A DNA stretch of 64,000 nt from Cognatitamlana sp035818475. Its GTDB lineage: Bacteria; Bacteroidota; Bacteroidia; Flavobacteriales; Flavobacteriaceae. Positions within the stretch are counted from its first letter, which is position 1, and every line of letters starts with the position of its first letter. Below the pieces are notes generated by a model, which saw nothing but the letters and a program-made list of their open reading frames with translations, did not search any database and was not told where the DNA came from. Below, one piece after another: positions 17,112-25,805 of this stretch. The position numbers were made by a program, and so were the translations under genes. The stretch covers positions 2,046,001-2,110,000 of the forward strand of contig NZ_JAYMGV010000001.1 of the NCBI RefSeq assembly GCF_035818475.1. Direction: 5' to 3'.

Positions 17112-18368
17112 TTATTTGGTGCTTTTAAGAATTTTTAAAAAAGTTGTTTTCTTTTTCTCCAAATATGTTCTTTCCAACGTATTATGTACGGTTTTTAATG
17201 CTAAATTTAAATACGTAATAGCTTTTTTTAGGTTATGTGTACCAGTAAAATAATCAGCCATAGTTCCATAGTACAGGTAGGCACGTTGTTCAAAATCCTC
17301 CTGCTTGATATCGTCCAGATATACTTTAGCCATTTTAAAATCCTGCATCTGTATGCATACCACGGCCATAGTTAATACATGGGAAGGCATAGGTTGCAGT
17401 TTGTTCAAGCATTGATACCAATAATGAATTTTCTCCCAGTTGGTCTCATTAAACGTACAGGCACGCAAATGTTCTGAAGCAATGGCTGCCTCATAGTGGT
17501 AGCAGGAAAATTCATTGGTTTCAACAGCTTTATTCATCATAACATGACCTAATTTGATGAGCGGAAAATACCAGGTACTACGATCCTGAGTTCTTAAATC
17601 CAGTAACTCGTTTTCAGTATTGATTTTTGCTTCTAGCCTGGCAGAATGAAAACACATTAAAGCACATAAGGCATAAGCTTCGGGTGTTCGGGTATGTATA
17701 TTCTTTAAAAGCATTTGGGCAAGCCTAAGGGCTTCACCACATAATTCTTTGCGTATAAGCTTATCTTTTTGGTTGGAATGAAATCCTTCATTGAAAATTA
17801 AGTACAGCACTTCCATAACACTTTCCAGACGTTGAGGTAGCGATTTGCCTTGCGGAATCTCAAACTTCAGGTCAGCCTTACGAATGGTTTTTCTGGCTCT
17901 GAACAATCGTTTTTTAATGGACTCCTCTTTAGTAAGTAAGGCAGAGGAGATCTCTTTAATGCTAAACCCAGAGACCGTTTTTAAAGCAAAGGAAATACGG
18001 TCTCTGGGATCAAGTTTAGGATGACAGGCAGTAAATATCATACGTAACTGTGCATCTTCAATTTCTGTATCTAAAAAGAGTTCGTTTAGGGCAATAGTGT
18101 CCGTTCCCAGATTGATGTTTGGCAGGTGTTTTTGCTCTGTTTTGAGTTTTCTGAAAATATCCAGAACCCGGTTTTTAGCCGCTTGTGTTAACCAGGCTTC
18201 CGGGTATTCAGGTTGTTGAGTACGCCAATTGATACTGGCTTTAATAAAGGTGTCCTGAACGGCGTCTTCAATAATATCAAGATACTTAAATCCAAAGATC
18301 CGGATTAAAACAGAAACCATCTTTCCGCTATGATGCCGGAAAAGATGGTCTATTAATTTGTGGTCCAT
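17112..18368 (-). CDS. ECF sigma factor with C-terminal TPR-like extension (ECF42 type)
   Basis: 418 residues, more than twice a minimal ECF sigma factor. Residues of roughly 1-165 hold region 2 (KYLDIIEDAVQDTFIKA, with EAWLTQAAKNRVLDIFRK) and region 4 (LRMIFTACHPKLDPRDRISFALK, then the HTH FSIKEISSALLTKEESIKKRLFRARKTIRK). The remainder is the helical, TPR-like DUF6596 extension seen in the ECF42 group (LYLIFNEGF, EALRLAQMLL, ALCALMCFHSAR). Its ATG overlaps the TAA of the upstream YciI gene by one base (TAATG), implying translational coupling. ECF42 sigma factors typically sit with YCII/DGPF-domain proteins, as here; there is no anti-sigma factor. Confidence 0.88.
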   Translation of the reverse strand: MDHKLIDHLFRHHSGKMVSVLIRIFGFKYLDIIEDAVQDTFIKASINWRTQQPEYPEAWLTQAAKNRVLDIFRKLKTEQKHLPNINLGTDTIALNELFLDTEIEDAQLRMIFTACHPKLDPRDRISFALKTVSGFSIKEISSALLTKEESIKKRLFRARKTIRKADLKFEIPQGKSLPQRLESVMEVLYLIFNEGFHSNQKDKLIRKELCGEALRLAQMLLKNIHTRTPEAYALCALMCFHSARLEAKINTENELLDLRTQDRSTWYFPLIKLGHVMMNKAVETNEFSCYHYEAAIASEHLRACTFNETNWEKIHYWYQCLNKLQPMPSHVLTMAVVCIQMQDFKMAKVYLDDIKQEDFEQRAYLYYGTMADYFTGTHNLKKAITYLNLALKTVHNTLERTYLEKKKTTFLKILKSTK

Positions 18369-18715
18369 TAGCGGTCAAATACCATAATTTCTCTAATCTC
18401 AACGGTACCGCCCAGATCATAATCAGGGTAATCTTCGGCAATTTTTTGTACGGCATCAAAATCGGTAGTTTCTACAATGTAATAGCCCCCAACAATTTCT
18501 TTGACTTCGGCGGAAGTTAAATCGGTAACCGTTCTGTTAGCTCCAACCACACGTCTTATTTGCGGTATTAAGGCGTTACCTCCTCTTAGTACACCGGCTT
18601 GTTCCATTTTATCGTTCCAGGCAAACCATTTTCCCATTCTACCTTGAAGTTCCTCAGGGGACAGGCCCAGATCGGTATAATCGGCTCCAATGAAAATCAT
18701 CATAAATTCTTTCAT
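18368..18715 (-). CDS. YciI/DGPF-domain protein
   Basis: 115 residues, a small alpha-beta dimeric barrel of the YCII-related family: MKEFMMIFIG at the N terminus, MGKWFAWNDKMEQAGVLRGG in the middle, then GGYYIVETTDFDAV, a long acidic helix and EIREIMVF. Members lie next to ECF42-type sigma factors in many phyla and may act as the stress-responsive target or partner, but no reaction is established. It is the first gene of a two-gene operon with the sigma factor. Confidence 0.85.
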   Translation of the reverse strand: MKEFMMIFIGADYTDLGLSPEELQGRMGKWFAWNDKMEQAGVLRGGNALIPQIRRVVGANRTVTDLTSAEVKEIVGGYYIVETTDFDAVQKIAEDYPDYDLGGTVEIREIMVFDR

Positions 18716-19010
18716 AATTATATATGTTTTTTAGTTTATACTTCTAAGACGTTTGCCATTTTAAAAAGGGGACAGGCTTTTCAAATTTAATTATTTTCTA
18801 TAGGAATTGAGTTTTAAGAGTTGGTTCTTTTTTAGGCTTTTAGATACTGTTTTATCCTTAAATACATTATATGTATTATATTGAAATGGTAATTGAGGGT
18901 GTTCGTTTAACTTTTGGGATATGAAGTCGTTTTAATGATTTATATCCGACGTTAAACGAAATTAGCTGAATTTTTATACAAAATCAAATTTTAAAAAGCA
19001 ATAAGAAACA
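18716..19010. other. Regulatory region upstream of the YciI/sigma operon
   Basis: 295 bp without a gene. Its main feature is the palindrome at 18902-18960. An AT-rich segment with TATGTATTATATTGAAA follows no promoter consensus I can name; an ECF-dependent autoregulated promoter would be expected here. Confidence 0.4.
18902..18960. repeat. 59-bp imperfect palindrome
   Basis: The outer arms TTCGTTTAAC (18902-18911) and GTTAAACGAA (18951-18960) are perfectly complementary. Inside, GGATAT pairs with ATATCC. It lies 187-245 bp upstream of the YciI start. It could be a REP-like mobile repeat or a regulator site. Confidence 0.6.
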
Positions 19011-19043
19011 AAAAAGGCTATCTAAATTTTAGATAGCCTTTTT
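19011..19043. terminator. Intrinsic terminator of pruA
   Basis: A 16-bp perfect stem, 19011-19026 with 19028-19043, core GGCTATC/GATAGCC, flanked by A and T runs, 46 bp past the pruA stop. Confidence 0.85.
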
Positions 19044-19088
19044 ATAATTTTTATCGGTTTAATAATCCTGTTTTACAGGGTGTATTAA

Positions 19089-20717
19089 TTATTCTCCTAA
19101 AAACGGATATCTATAATCCGTAGGGGTTACAAAGGTCTCTTTGATCATTCTGGGCGATACCCAACGCAGTAAGTTCTGGGCACTACCGGCCTTATCATTA
19201 GTTCCTGAAGCTCTGGCACCACCAAAAGGTTGTTGGCCAACTACAGCCCCTGTTGGTTTATCATTAATATAAAAATTACCGGCACTGTTTTGTAAAGCTT
19301 CGGTAGCCTGGGTAATAGCATAACGGTCTTTAGCTAAGATAGCTCCTGTTAAGGCATATTCACTGGTTTCATCTACCAATTTTAAAGTTTCGGCATAAGC
19401 ATCATCATCATACACATAAATGGTAATAACCGGGCCAAATAATTCCGTACACATGGTGGTGTATTTAGGATCCTTAGCAAGAATAACAGTAGGTTCTATA
19501 AAATAACCTTTGCTCTTATCATAGTTTCCTCCAACAATGATCTCAGCATCCGCATCCGCTTTAGCCTGATCAATATATTTTGCTAATTTATCAAATGACC
19601 CTTCATGGATCACAGCTGTAATAAAATTGCTCATATCTTCCGGAGATCCCATTTTAAAGGACTTTACATCTTCAATCACAAAGTTTTTGACATCTTCCCA
19701 TAAACTTTGTGGAATATAAGCTCTTGATGCGGCACTACATTTTTGACCCTGGAATTCAAAAGCCCCACGGGAAATAGCTGTGGCCACTTGTTTGGCATTA
19801 GCCGATTTATGAGCAATGATAAAATCCTTACCACCGGTTTCTCCAACAATCCTTGGGTAGGTCTTATAGTTATGAATATTATTTCCTATTTGTTTCCAAA
19901 GCTCTTTAAAAATAAAGGTAGACCCTGTAAAGTGTAAGCCCGAAAAATCAGGACTGGACATTACGGTATTAGTAATCATTACCGGGTCGCCAAAAACAAC
20001 ATTGATTACTCCCGGAGGCACTCCTGCTTCTTCAAATACATCCATGATCACTTTAGCTGAATACACCTGACTATCACTAGGCTTCCAAACCACCACATTA
20101 CCCATTAATGCCATACAGGCCGGTAAGTTTCCTGCAATTGCCGTAAAGTTAAAAGGTGTTACGGCATAGGTAAACCCTTCTAACGGACGGTATTCAATTC
20201 TATTCCAGGCATCACTGGTACTTTCAGGTTGCTCCATATAAATGTCAGTCATAAACTGCACATTAAAACGCAGAAAATCTATAAACTCGCAAGCAGCGTC
20301 TATTTCTGCCTGGTGAATGGTTTTAGATTGTGCAATCATAGTTGCCGCATTGATCTTTGCTCTGTATGGACCTGCAATCAATTCAGCAGCTTTTAAAAAG
20401 ATACCTGCACGCTGTTCCCATGGCATTAAGCTCCACGTTTTCCTGGCTTCCAGGGCTGTAGCAATAGCCTCATCAATATGAGATTGCTCTGCCAGGTGAT
20501 AAGTACCAACACTGTGTTGGTGGTCATGAGGAGGTGACATGGTTCTGGTATTACCCGTTTTTACATGCTCGCCATTTATATATAAAGGAACGTCAATTTT
20601 ACTATTAAACATTGCTTTGTAGGTCTTAAGAACAGCATCGCGTTCTGGTGACCCCGGTGCATAAGATTTTACAGGTTCGTTAACCGCAACCGGTACATTA
20701 AAAAAGCCTTTTCCCAT
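19089..20717 (-). CDS. pruA: L-glutamate gamma-semialdehyde (1-pyrroline-5-carboxylate) dehydrogenase
   Basis: NAD-dependent aldehyde dehydrogenase that turns glutamate semialdehyde into glutamate, the second step of proline breakdown. 542 residues, the length of the stand-alone P5CDH (eukaryote-like) form. The catalytic cysteine is C327 in GQKCSAASRAYIP, the general-base glutamate is in IVGETGGKDF, the NAD-binding region has AVTPFNFTAIAGNLPAC and WKPSD, and GLHFTGST follows. ELFGPVITIYVYDD and QPFGGARASGTNDKAG complete the family pattern. No proline dehydrogenase (putA-like) gene is adjacent, so the first step must be coded elsewhere. The gene appears monocistronic. Confidence 0.95.
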   Translation of the reverse strand: MGKGFFNVPVAVNEPVKSYAPGSPERDAVLKTYKAMFNSKIDVPLYINGEHVKTGNTRTMSPPHDHQHSVGTYHLAEQSHIDEAIATALEARKTWSLMPWEQRAGIFLKAAELIAGPYRAKINAATMIAQSKTIHQAEIDAACEFIDFLRFNVQFMTDIYMEQPESTSDAWNRIEYRPLEGFTYAVTPFNFTAIAGNLPACMALMGNVVVWKPSDSQVYSAKVIMDVFEEAGVPPGVINVVFGDPVMITNTVMSSPDFSGLHFTGSTFIFKELWKQIGNNIHNYKTYPRIVGETGGKDFIIAHKSANAKQVATAISRGAFEFQGQKCSAASRAYIPQSLWEDVKNFVIEDVKSFKMGSPEDMSNFITAVIHEGSFDKLAKYIDQAKADADAEIIVGGNYDKSKGYFIEPTVILAKDPKYTTMCTELFGPVITIYVYDDDAYAETLKLVDETSEYALTGAILAKDRYAITQATEALQNSAGNFYINDKPTGAVVGQQPFGGARASGTNDKAGSAQNLLRWVSPRMIKETFVTPTDYRYPFLGE

Positions 20718-20759
20718 AATATTAGGTTTTTTATTATTGAATTTTCAGTAAATGTGGTG

Positions 20760-20767
20760 CAAATTTA
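20760..20767 (-). promoter_or_regulatory. Candidate -7 box for pruA
   Basis: Minus strand TAAATTTG followed by CACC, a TAnnTTTG match 43 nt before the pruA start. No clear -33 box. Confidence 0.4.
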
Positions 20768-20868
20768 AGAATTTTCAAATGATTAATTATGAGTTTGTCT
20801 TCATAAAATGACGTTAAATTTTGATTATTTTTTGTAAGTTGCCCCAGTGATTACAGACTACAATTTTT

Positions 20869-21594
20869 ATGTGTACAGTAACTATTATTCCAAAAGGAAA
20901 AGAAGACTTTGTTTTAACTTCTAACCGCGATGAAGCCCCTAACAGGATATCGCTTAGCCCGGATTTTTATACTATTGAAAATACCAGGCTTTTATTTCCA
21001 AAAGATAATTTGGCAGGAGGTACCTGGATTGGGGTAAGCGAAAAAAAACGTGTAGTTTGTGTGCTTAACGGAGGGTTTGTACTACACCAACGAAAACCAA
21101 AATACAGAACCAGTAGAGGGGTTGTTGCCAAGGATCTTATGGTCTCTGATGCTATTGAAGCTACAATTGAAGCTTATGATTTTAATGGTATTGAACCTTT
21201 TACTATAGTGATTGCCGATTGGAACGAGACTTTAAAATTTTTGGAACTGGTTTGGGATGGAGAAAAGAAACATTTTAAAGCCTTACCATTAGCCCCTAAA
21301 ATATGGTCATCTTCAACATTGTATTCTGAAACAATGAAACAGGAGCGTTTAAACTGGTTCAATGATTTTAAATCTGAAAACAAATTGAATGCAGATGCTT
21401 TATTGACATTCCATAAAACTGCTGGAAAGGGTAATGAAGATTTTGGTGTTGTTATGGACCGTGGTTTTGTTAAAACGACAAGTATAACCCAGGTTGAAAA
21501 GAATCATTCAAATGTAAGTATGCAGTATGAAAGCCTGGAAAATAATGTGGTTAACACTAAAACCTTCAATTCACCCCAGGTTGTAAATGAATAA
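20869..21594 (+). CDS. NRDE/TANGO2 family protein
   Basis: 241 residues beginning MCTVTII...TSNRDEAPNR. The NRDE motif and Cys2 define the family (Transport and Golgi organisation 2 homologues), which has an Ntn-hydrolase-like fold in which Cys2 would be the nucleophile after Met removal. GGTWIGVSEKKRVVCVLNGG and SRGVVAKDLM are also typical. The biochemical role of bacterial members is unclear; links to haem trafficking and acyl-CoA metabolism have been proposed for eukaryotic ones. It overlaps the next gene by 8 nt, so the two are translationally coupled. Confidence 0.85.
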   Translation: MCTVTIIPKGKEDFVLTSNRDEAPNRISLSPDFYTIENTRLLFPKDNLAGGTWIGVSEKKRVVCVLNGGFVLHQRKPKYRTSRGVVAKDLMVSDAIEATIEAYDFNGIEPFTIVIADWNETLKFLELVWDGEKKHFKALPLAPKIWSSSTLYSETMKQERLNWFNDFKSENKLNADALLTFHKTAGKGNEDFGVVMDRGFVKTTSITQVEKNHSNVSMQYESLENNVVNTKTFNSPQVVNE

Positions 21595-22579
21595 TACAGG
21601 AATCATTTTAACACTGGCTTACCCGGATACTATTGTGATGGTATCAGAAGAGTGGTTTTCTCCTTTTTTAAAATATGTAGGCGTAGGTACAAAAAACTAT
21701 TTGCGTGCGGGACATGCAGCTTTGGTATTGATCCATAAAGAAACAGGCATTCTGGAATATCATGATTTTGGACGTTATATTACTCCCGAACCAACAGGTA
21801 GAGTGCGTGGACGGGATACTGATAATGAACTGCATTTTCCAATAAAAGCCGAAATAAACGGTAACACTATTGAAAATCTGGATGCCATTTTAGAATATTT
21901 GGCAACACACCCTAAAATTACGCATGGAGATGGTAAATTAGTAGCTTCAGTTTGTAAGCATGTTGATTATGATCTGGCCCGAATGCATATTACTGATATG
22001 CAGGATAAACACTTTATTCGGTATGCCGCTTTTATAAAAGAGGCTTGTAATTGTGCTCGTTTTGTAACCGATAGTTTAATTGCTTCGGTAACAGATACTA
22101 TTATAAAAAAGAAACTTAAAAAGTCTAAATGGTTCACCCCGAGCACGGTGGGCAATGTACTGCTAGCAGATACTGAAAATCATGTTTATGAAGTTTCTGA
22201 AACCGGATTGATCTCTCAATTTAAGGGCTCACAAAAAAGTGAAAATCTACGTTGTTTTTTGGATAAGCTTAAAGATCATAAACCGTCATTTATTGGTACT
22301 TTAGAGCCTAAACCTGTTGACGGCTTACATAAAAACGCACAATGGCTGTCGGGTATTGCGGCTGGGGCCTGGTATGAACTGCATCAAACTAATCATGATC
22401 TGGAATATAGATACAGGCGCATTTCGCCTTATGGTCATGTAGATGTAGATGACCTGTTTGTAGTTAAAAATGAGTTGTTTGATTACAATACAGAATTTGA
22501 GATTGTACATTATTCAAATTGTAATTTTTTTCATGTAAAGCAAGGTAATGAGACGTTTAGGTTTGATAGAATAGGTTAA
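21587..22579 (+). CDS. Conserved protein, possible permuted papain-like (NlpC/P60-type) fold
   Basis: 330 residues, no signal peptide. I do not firmly recognise the family (possibly DUF6695). Visible points are GHAALVLIHKETG near residue 44, then HDFGRYI, and NCARFVTDSL near residue 150. An early His and a later Cys in this arrangement recall the circularly permuted NlpC/P60 and YiiX-like cysteine peptidases or amidases, but this is an inference. The C-terminal third (HKNAQWLSGIAAGAWYELHQ) is distinct and may bind something. It is coupled to the NRDE gene by an 8-nt overlap, which suggests a shared pathway. Confidence 0.6.
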   Translation: MNNTGIILTLAYPDTIVMVSEEWFSPFLKYVGVGTKNYLRAGHAALVLIHKETGILEYHDFGRYITPEPTGRVRGRDTDNELHFPIKAEINGNTIENLDAILEYLATHPKITHGDGKLVASVCKHVDYDLARMHITDMQDKHFIRYAAFIKEACNCARFVTDSLIASVTDTIIKKKLKKSKWFTPSTVGNVLLADTENHVYEVSETGLISQFKGSQKSENLRCFLDKLKDHKPSFIGTLEPKPVDGLHKNAQWLSGIAAGAWYELHQTNHDLEYRYRRISPYGHVDVDDLFVVKNELFDYNTEFEIVHYSNCNFFHVKQGNETFRFDRIG

Positions 22580-22701
22580 TCTTTTATTCAGTTTGCTAAA
22601 TAGCTATATTAGCATATTATTTAAGCTAAAATTTAGAGTTAACTTTAATATTTCAATAAAGAAGTTAATTGTTCTGCAACCAATAAAATAAATTAAAGAC
22701 C

Positions 22702-23670
22702 ATGAAAGGATATCCAATAAAATTTGAACCCATATTAAAAGAGCGCATTTGGGGTGGAGAGAAGTTAGTCAGTACCTTTAAGAAGCCATCCACTAAGACC
22801 AATATAGGAGAGAGTTGGGAGATATCAGATGTAGAAGGCGATATATCAGTAGTTTCAAACGGAGCATTAAAAGGCCAGTCACTAAGAGACCTGATCAGCA
22901 CCTATAAAGGTGAATTTGTAGGGGATAAGGTTTACAAACAATTTGGAGACGCCTTTCCCATATTGATCAAGTTCATTGATGCCAAAACCCCTTTATCTAT
23001 CCAGGTACATCCCAATAATGAGTTGGCAAAATCCAGACATAACTCGTTTGGGAAGAATGAGATGTGGTATATTATGGATACAGATAAAGACGCAGAACTC
23101 ACAGTAGGGTTTAATAAAGCCGTATCCCAGGAGGAATATGTAGAAGCATTGCATAAGGGCAAGCTCTTAGATATTTTAAATACAGAAAAGATAAAGGCAG
23201 GAGACACTTTTTATATTCCTACTGGACGGGTACATGCTATAGGAGCGGGGGCGGTATTGGCAGAAATCCAGCAAACCTCAGATATTACCTACCGGATCTA
23301 TGATTATGAACGGGTAGATGCCTCAGGCAACCAAAGGGAGTTGCATACGGAACAGGCACTGGAGGCCATAGATTATCAATTATATGACAATTACAAAACA
23401 GATTATGCAGTAGAAGCAAACCAGTCCACAAAATTGGTACATTCGCCTTATTTTAAGACAGATATTATTCAATTAAGGGGAGTTTTAGAGAAGGATTATA
23501 GGGCGTTGGATTCGTTTGTGATCTATATGTGTGTAGAAGGCGAATTTGAAATAGCCCACGATAATGAGGTCATGCCAGTCAATACAGGAGAAACTATTTT
23601 GTTACCGGCAACAGTTGAAGCCGTTAAATTGCAATCAAGATCAGCCAGAATCTTGGAGGTATACTTATAG
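22702..23670 (+). CDS. manA: Class I mannose-6-phosphate isomerase
   Basis: Zinc enzyme that interconverts mannose 6-phosphate and fructose 6-phosphate, feeding GDP-mannose or glycolysis. Cupin fold with metal ligands in LSIQVHPNNELA (Gln and His), the ligand Glu in KNEMWYIMD, and His in PTGRVHAIGAGAVLAEIQQTSD. NIGESWEISDVEGDISVVSN at the front is the short-form (about 320-residue) family signature. It stands alone with a 121-bp upstream region. The codon and base composition looks slightly richer in G than its neighbours, but no other sign of transfer is visible. Confidence 0.93.
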   Translation: MKGYPIKFEPILKERIWGGEKLVSTFKKPSTKTNIGESWEISDVEGDISVVSNGALKGQSLRDLISTYKGEFVGDKVYKQFGDAFPILIKFIDAKTPLSIQVHPNNELAKSRHNSFGKNEMWYIMDTDKDAELTVGFNKAVSQEEYVEALHKGKLLDILNTEKIKAGDTFYIPTGRVHAIGAGAVLAEIQQTSDITYRIYDYERVDASGNQRELHTEQALEAIDYQLYDNYKTDYAVEANQSTKLVHSPYFKTDIIQLRGVLEKDYRALDSFVIYMCVEGEFEIAHDNEVMPVNTGETILLPATVEAVKLQSRSARILEVYL

Positions 23671-23685
23671 TGGTTTTTAAGGGTT

Positions 23686-24132
23686 TTATTTTAAGTTTTC
23701 CGCTTCCAAATATGCTTTTAAGCTTTCATTAATGAAATAATTCCAGCCTGCAACCCCACTTTCTCTTTTGAATTCAGGGATGTTGTCAGGGAAATTTTCG
23801 AGTACTGTGAAGGTCAGTTTTAGTTTTGTTTGATTCTCTATGTGGCTTAGTTCAAAAGTTGAAATTCCACTACCAGTATACCCCTCGAACTTCCATTCAT
23901 AGGATATTTTCTTCATTGGAATTACTTCTGTCAATGTCCATAAATGCGGAAATATTCTATCTTCAACCTGAATGATAAATCGGGTTTTAAATCCAACAAC
24001 AGGCTCAAAAGATGGAATGTTAGGAAAAAACCATTGTGTCATTTTATCAAGTACCGTTATGGCATTCCAAACATTTTTTATGGACGTATTAAAAGTTTGT
24101 TCAACAATTATGGGCTGCTCTATATTTTCCAT
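23686..24132 (-). CDS. SRPBCC (AHSA1-type) domain protein
   Basis: 148 residues forming a single START-like helix-grip fold of the AHSA1 group: EQTFNTSIKNVWNAITVLDKMTQWF at the front, KISYEWKFEGY in the middle, a T-x-L-x-L-T-F-T strand, and a long C-terminal helix starting GWNYFINESLKAYLE. These proteins bind small hydrophobic ligands or co-chaperone partners; no specific role can be assigned. It lies convergent to manA and downstream of coaD, 29 nt from its stop. Confidence 0.85.
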   Translation of the reverse strand: MENIEQPIIVEQTFNTSIKNVWNAITVLDKMTQWFFPNIPSFEPVVGFKTRFIIQVEDRIFPHLWTLTEVIPMKKISYEWKFEGYTGSGISTFELSHIENQTKLKLTFTVLENFPDNIPEFKRESGVAGWNYFINESLKAYLEAENLK

Positions 24133-24161
24133 ATTTTAAGGACAACTACAGGTATAATAAA

Positions 24162-24617
24162 TTATTTTACTCTTACACTTTTAGGGACTAACTTGGTGTA
24201 ATCTCCATTATTTCTAATCACATCCCTTACAATATTAGAAGCAATATAAGAGGTGTCTGCAGAGGTTAAAAGAAAAACAGTTTCAATAGGAGCGAGATCC
24301 CTGTTTGTGTGCGCAATGGCTTTTTCAAATTCAAAATCTGCCGGATTTCGTAAACCACGTAAAATAAACTCTACCCCTATACTTTGACAAAAATCTACCG
24401 TTAAGCCTTTGTAAGTTACTACTTTTACCTTGGGATCATCAGCAAAGGTTTTTTCAATAAAAGCTTTGCGTTCGTCAAGAGAAAACATATATTTTTTAGC
24501 GGCATTAACACCAATAGCTACAATAACTTCATCAAAAAGTGTAACACCACGTTTAATAATATCGTAATGTCCTAATGTTAATGGATCAAATGATCCTGGG
24601 AATAAAGCACGTTTCAT
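24162..24617 (-). CDS. coaD: Pantetheine-phosphate adenylyltransferase
   Basis: Transfers AMP from ATP to 4'-phosphopantetheine, giving dephospho-CoA, the penultimate step of CoA synthesis. Nucleotidyltransferase motifs are GSFDPLTLGHYDII (the T/HxGH motif) near residue 8 and the C-terminal SYIASNIVRDVIRNNGD, corresponding to the ISSTxVR motif. RGLRNPADFEFE is also diagnostic. 151 residues is normal. A consensus -7 box sits in the 43-nt gap after ddl, so it may be transcribed both with ddl and alone. Confidence 0.95.
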   Translation of the reverse strand: MKRALFPGSFDPLTLGHYDIIKRGVTLFDEVIVAIGVNAAKKYMFSLDERKAFIEKTFADDPKVKVVTYKGLTVDFCQSIGVEFILRGLRNPADFEFEKAIAHTNRDLAPIETVFLLTSADTSYIASNIVRDVIRNNGDYTKLVPKSVRVK

Positions 24618-24644
24618 TAAAAATGATTATTTAACATTCCAATT

Positions 24645-24652
24645 CAAAGATA
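24645..24652 (-). promoter_or_regulatory. Candidate -7 box for coaD
   Basis: Minus strand TATCTTTG, a perfect TAnnTTTG match, 27 nt before the coaD start and just past the ddl stop. Confidence 0.45.
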
Positions 24653-24660
24653 ACTATAAA

Positions 24661-25635
24661 TTATTTCAAAGCTTCCTGAATAGCATTATCAAACAGTTCA
24701 GTTAATGAAATATTAGCTGCAGCTGCTTGCTGTGGTAATATACTTTCTCTAGTTAAACCGGGCACCGTATTCATTTCTAATAAATGAGGTTCTCCATCTT
24801 TAAAAATAAATTCACTTCTGCTAAATCCTTTCATTTTCAAAACTTCATAAACCTTTTTGGCTTCAGCAATTACTTTTTCTTCTTGTACTTTAGTTAATCT
24901 GGCAGGTGTGATTTCTTGTGATTTCCCCAAGTATTTTGCCTCATAATCAAAAAAGTCATTTTCAGAAACTATTTCTGTTATAGGCAATACTGTTGTTTTG
25001 CCTTTATAAGTAATAACCCCAACAGATACTTCTATACCATCTAAAAATGACTCAATGATGATTTCATCATCTTCTTTAAAAGCCACTTCAATTGCCTTTT
25101 GTAAGTCTTCCTTTTTGTGAGCTTTACTCACACCAAAACTACTTCCTGCTTTATTAGCTTTTACAAAACATGGTAATCCAACTTTAGCAATAATAGTATC
25201 TTCATTAATGGGATCTCCAAGGTTTAAATAAAAAGACTCAGCAGTTTTAATACCATAGGGTTTTAAAACACTTAACAGGTCACGTTTGTTAAAAGTTAAA
25301 GCTGCCTGATACATATTACAGCTGGTATGTGGCATATTCAATAATTCAAAATATCCTTGCATAAAACCATCCTCTCCCGGAGAGCCGTGAATGGCATTAA
25401 AGACACAATCAAATGAGATTTTTGTATTGTTAACCATTACTGAAAAATCATTTTTATCAACAGTAAATTCGTTATTGTTATCATCAACATGTACCCATTT
25501 GTTCTCGAAAATATGTATGCGGTAAGGGGTGTACTTTTCAGTGTCTAAGGTTTCATAAACTACATTTCCGCTGGTTAATGAAATTTGATATTCGCTGGAA
25601 TAACCTCCCATTATGATGGCTATATTTTTTTTCAT
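24661..25635 (-). CDS. ddl: D-alanine--D-alanine ligase
   Basis: ATP-grasp enzyme making the D-Ala-D-Ala dipeptide for peptidoglycan. Signatures: IAIIMGGYSSEYQISL at the N terminus, HGSPGEDGFMQGYFELL, CFVKANKAGSSFGVSK for nucleotide binding, ESFLDGIEVSVG, and at the C-terminal end FSRSEFIFKDGEPHLLEMNTVPGLT, which includes the Mg-binding Glu and Asn. The ATG at 25635 is preferred over the TTG immediately upstream. 324 residues is normal. It diverges from the PASTA protein and runs toward coaD. Confidence 0.95.
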   Translation of the reverse strand: MKKNIAIIMGGYSSEYQISLTSGNVVYETLDTEKYTPYRIHIFENKWVHVDDNNNEFTVDKNDFSVMVNNTKISFDCVFNAIHGSPGEDGFMQGYFELLNMPHTSCNMYQAALTFNKRDLLSVLKPYGIKTAESFYLNLGDPINEDTIIAKVGLPCFVKANKAGSSFGVSKAHKKEDLQKAIEVAFKEDDEIIIESFLDGIEVSVGVITYKGKTTVLPITEIVSENDFFDYEAKYLGKSQEITPARLTKVQEEKVIAEAKKVYEVLKMKGFSRSEFIFKDGEPHLLEMNTVPGLTRESILPQQAAAANISLTELFDNAIQEALK

Positions 25636-25777
25636 CAATTACTTTTTTTATTTCTGTAATAACAGAAATCTCATCACTACTAAATTATATTCATCTAAAA
25701 GCTATAATAAAACGTATTTATTATAGGCAAGCTAAAATATCATATAAATTGCAAAAGAAAAAACAGTTCTGTTTTTA

Positions 25778-25785
25778 TATATTTG
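25778..25785 (+). promoter_or_regulatory. Candidate -7 box for the PASTA/rluA operon
   Basis: TATATTTG followed by C, a perfect TAnnTTTG match 20 nt before the PASTA gene ATG. Confidence 0.5.
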
Positions 25786-25805
25786 CTTAATCCAAAAATC
25801 TATAA

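Noticed and set aside
22702..23670. manA as recently transferred because of a slightly different base composition
   Set aside because: The impression is weak, there are no mobile element traces, and the gene is a normal member of its family.
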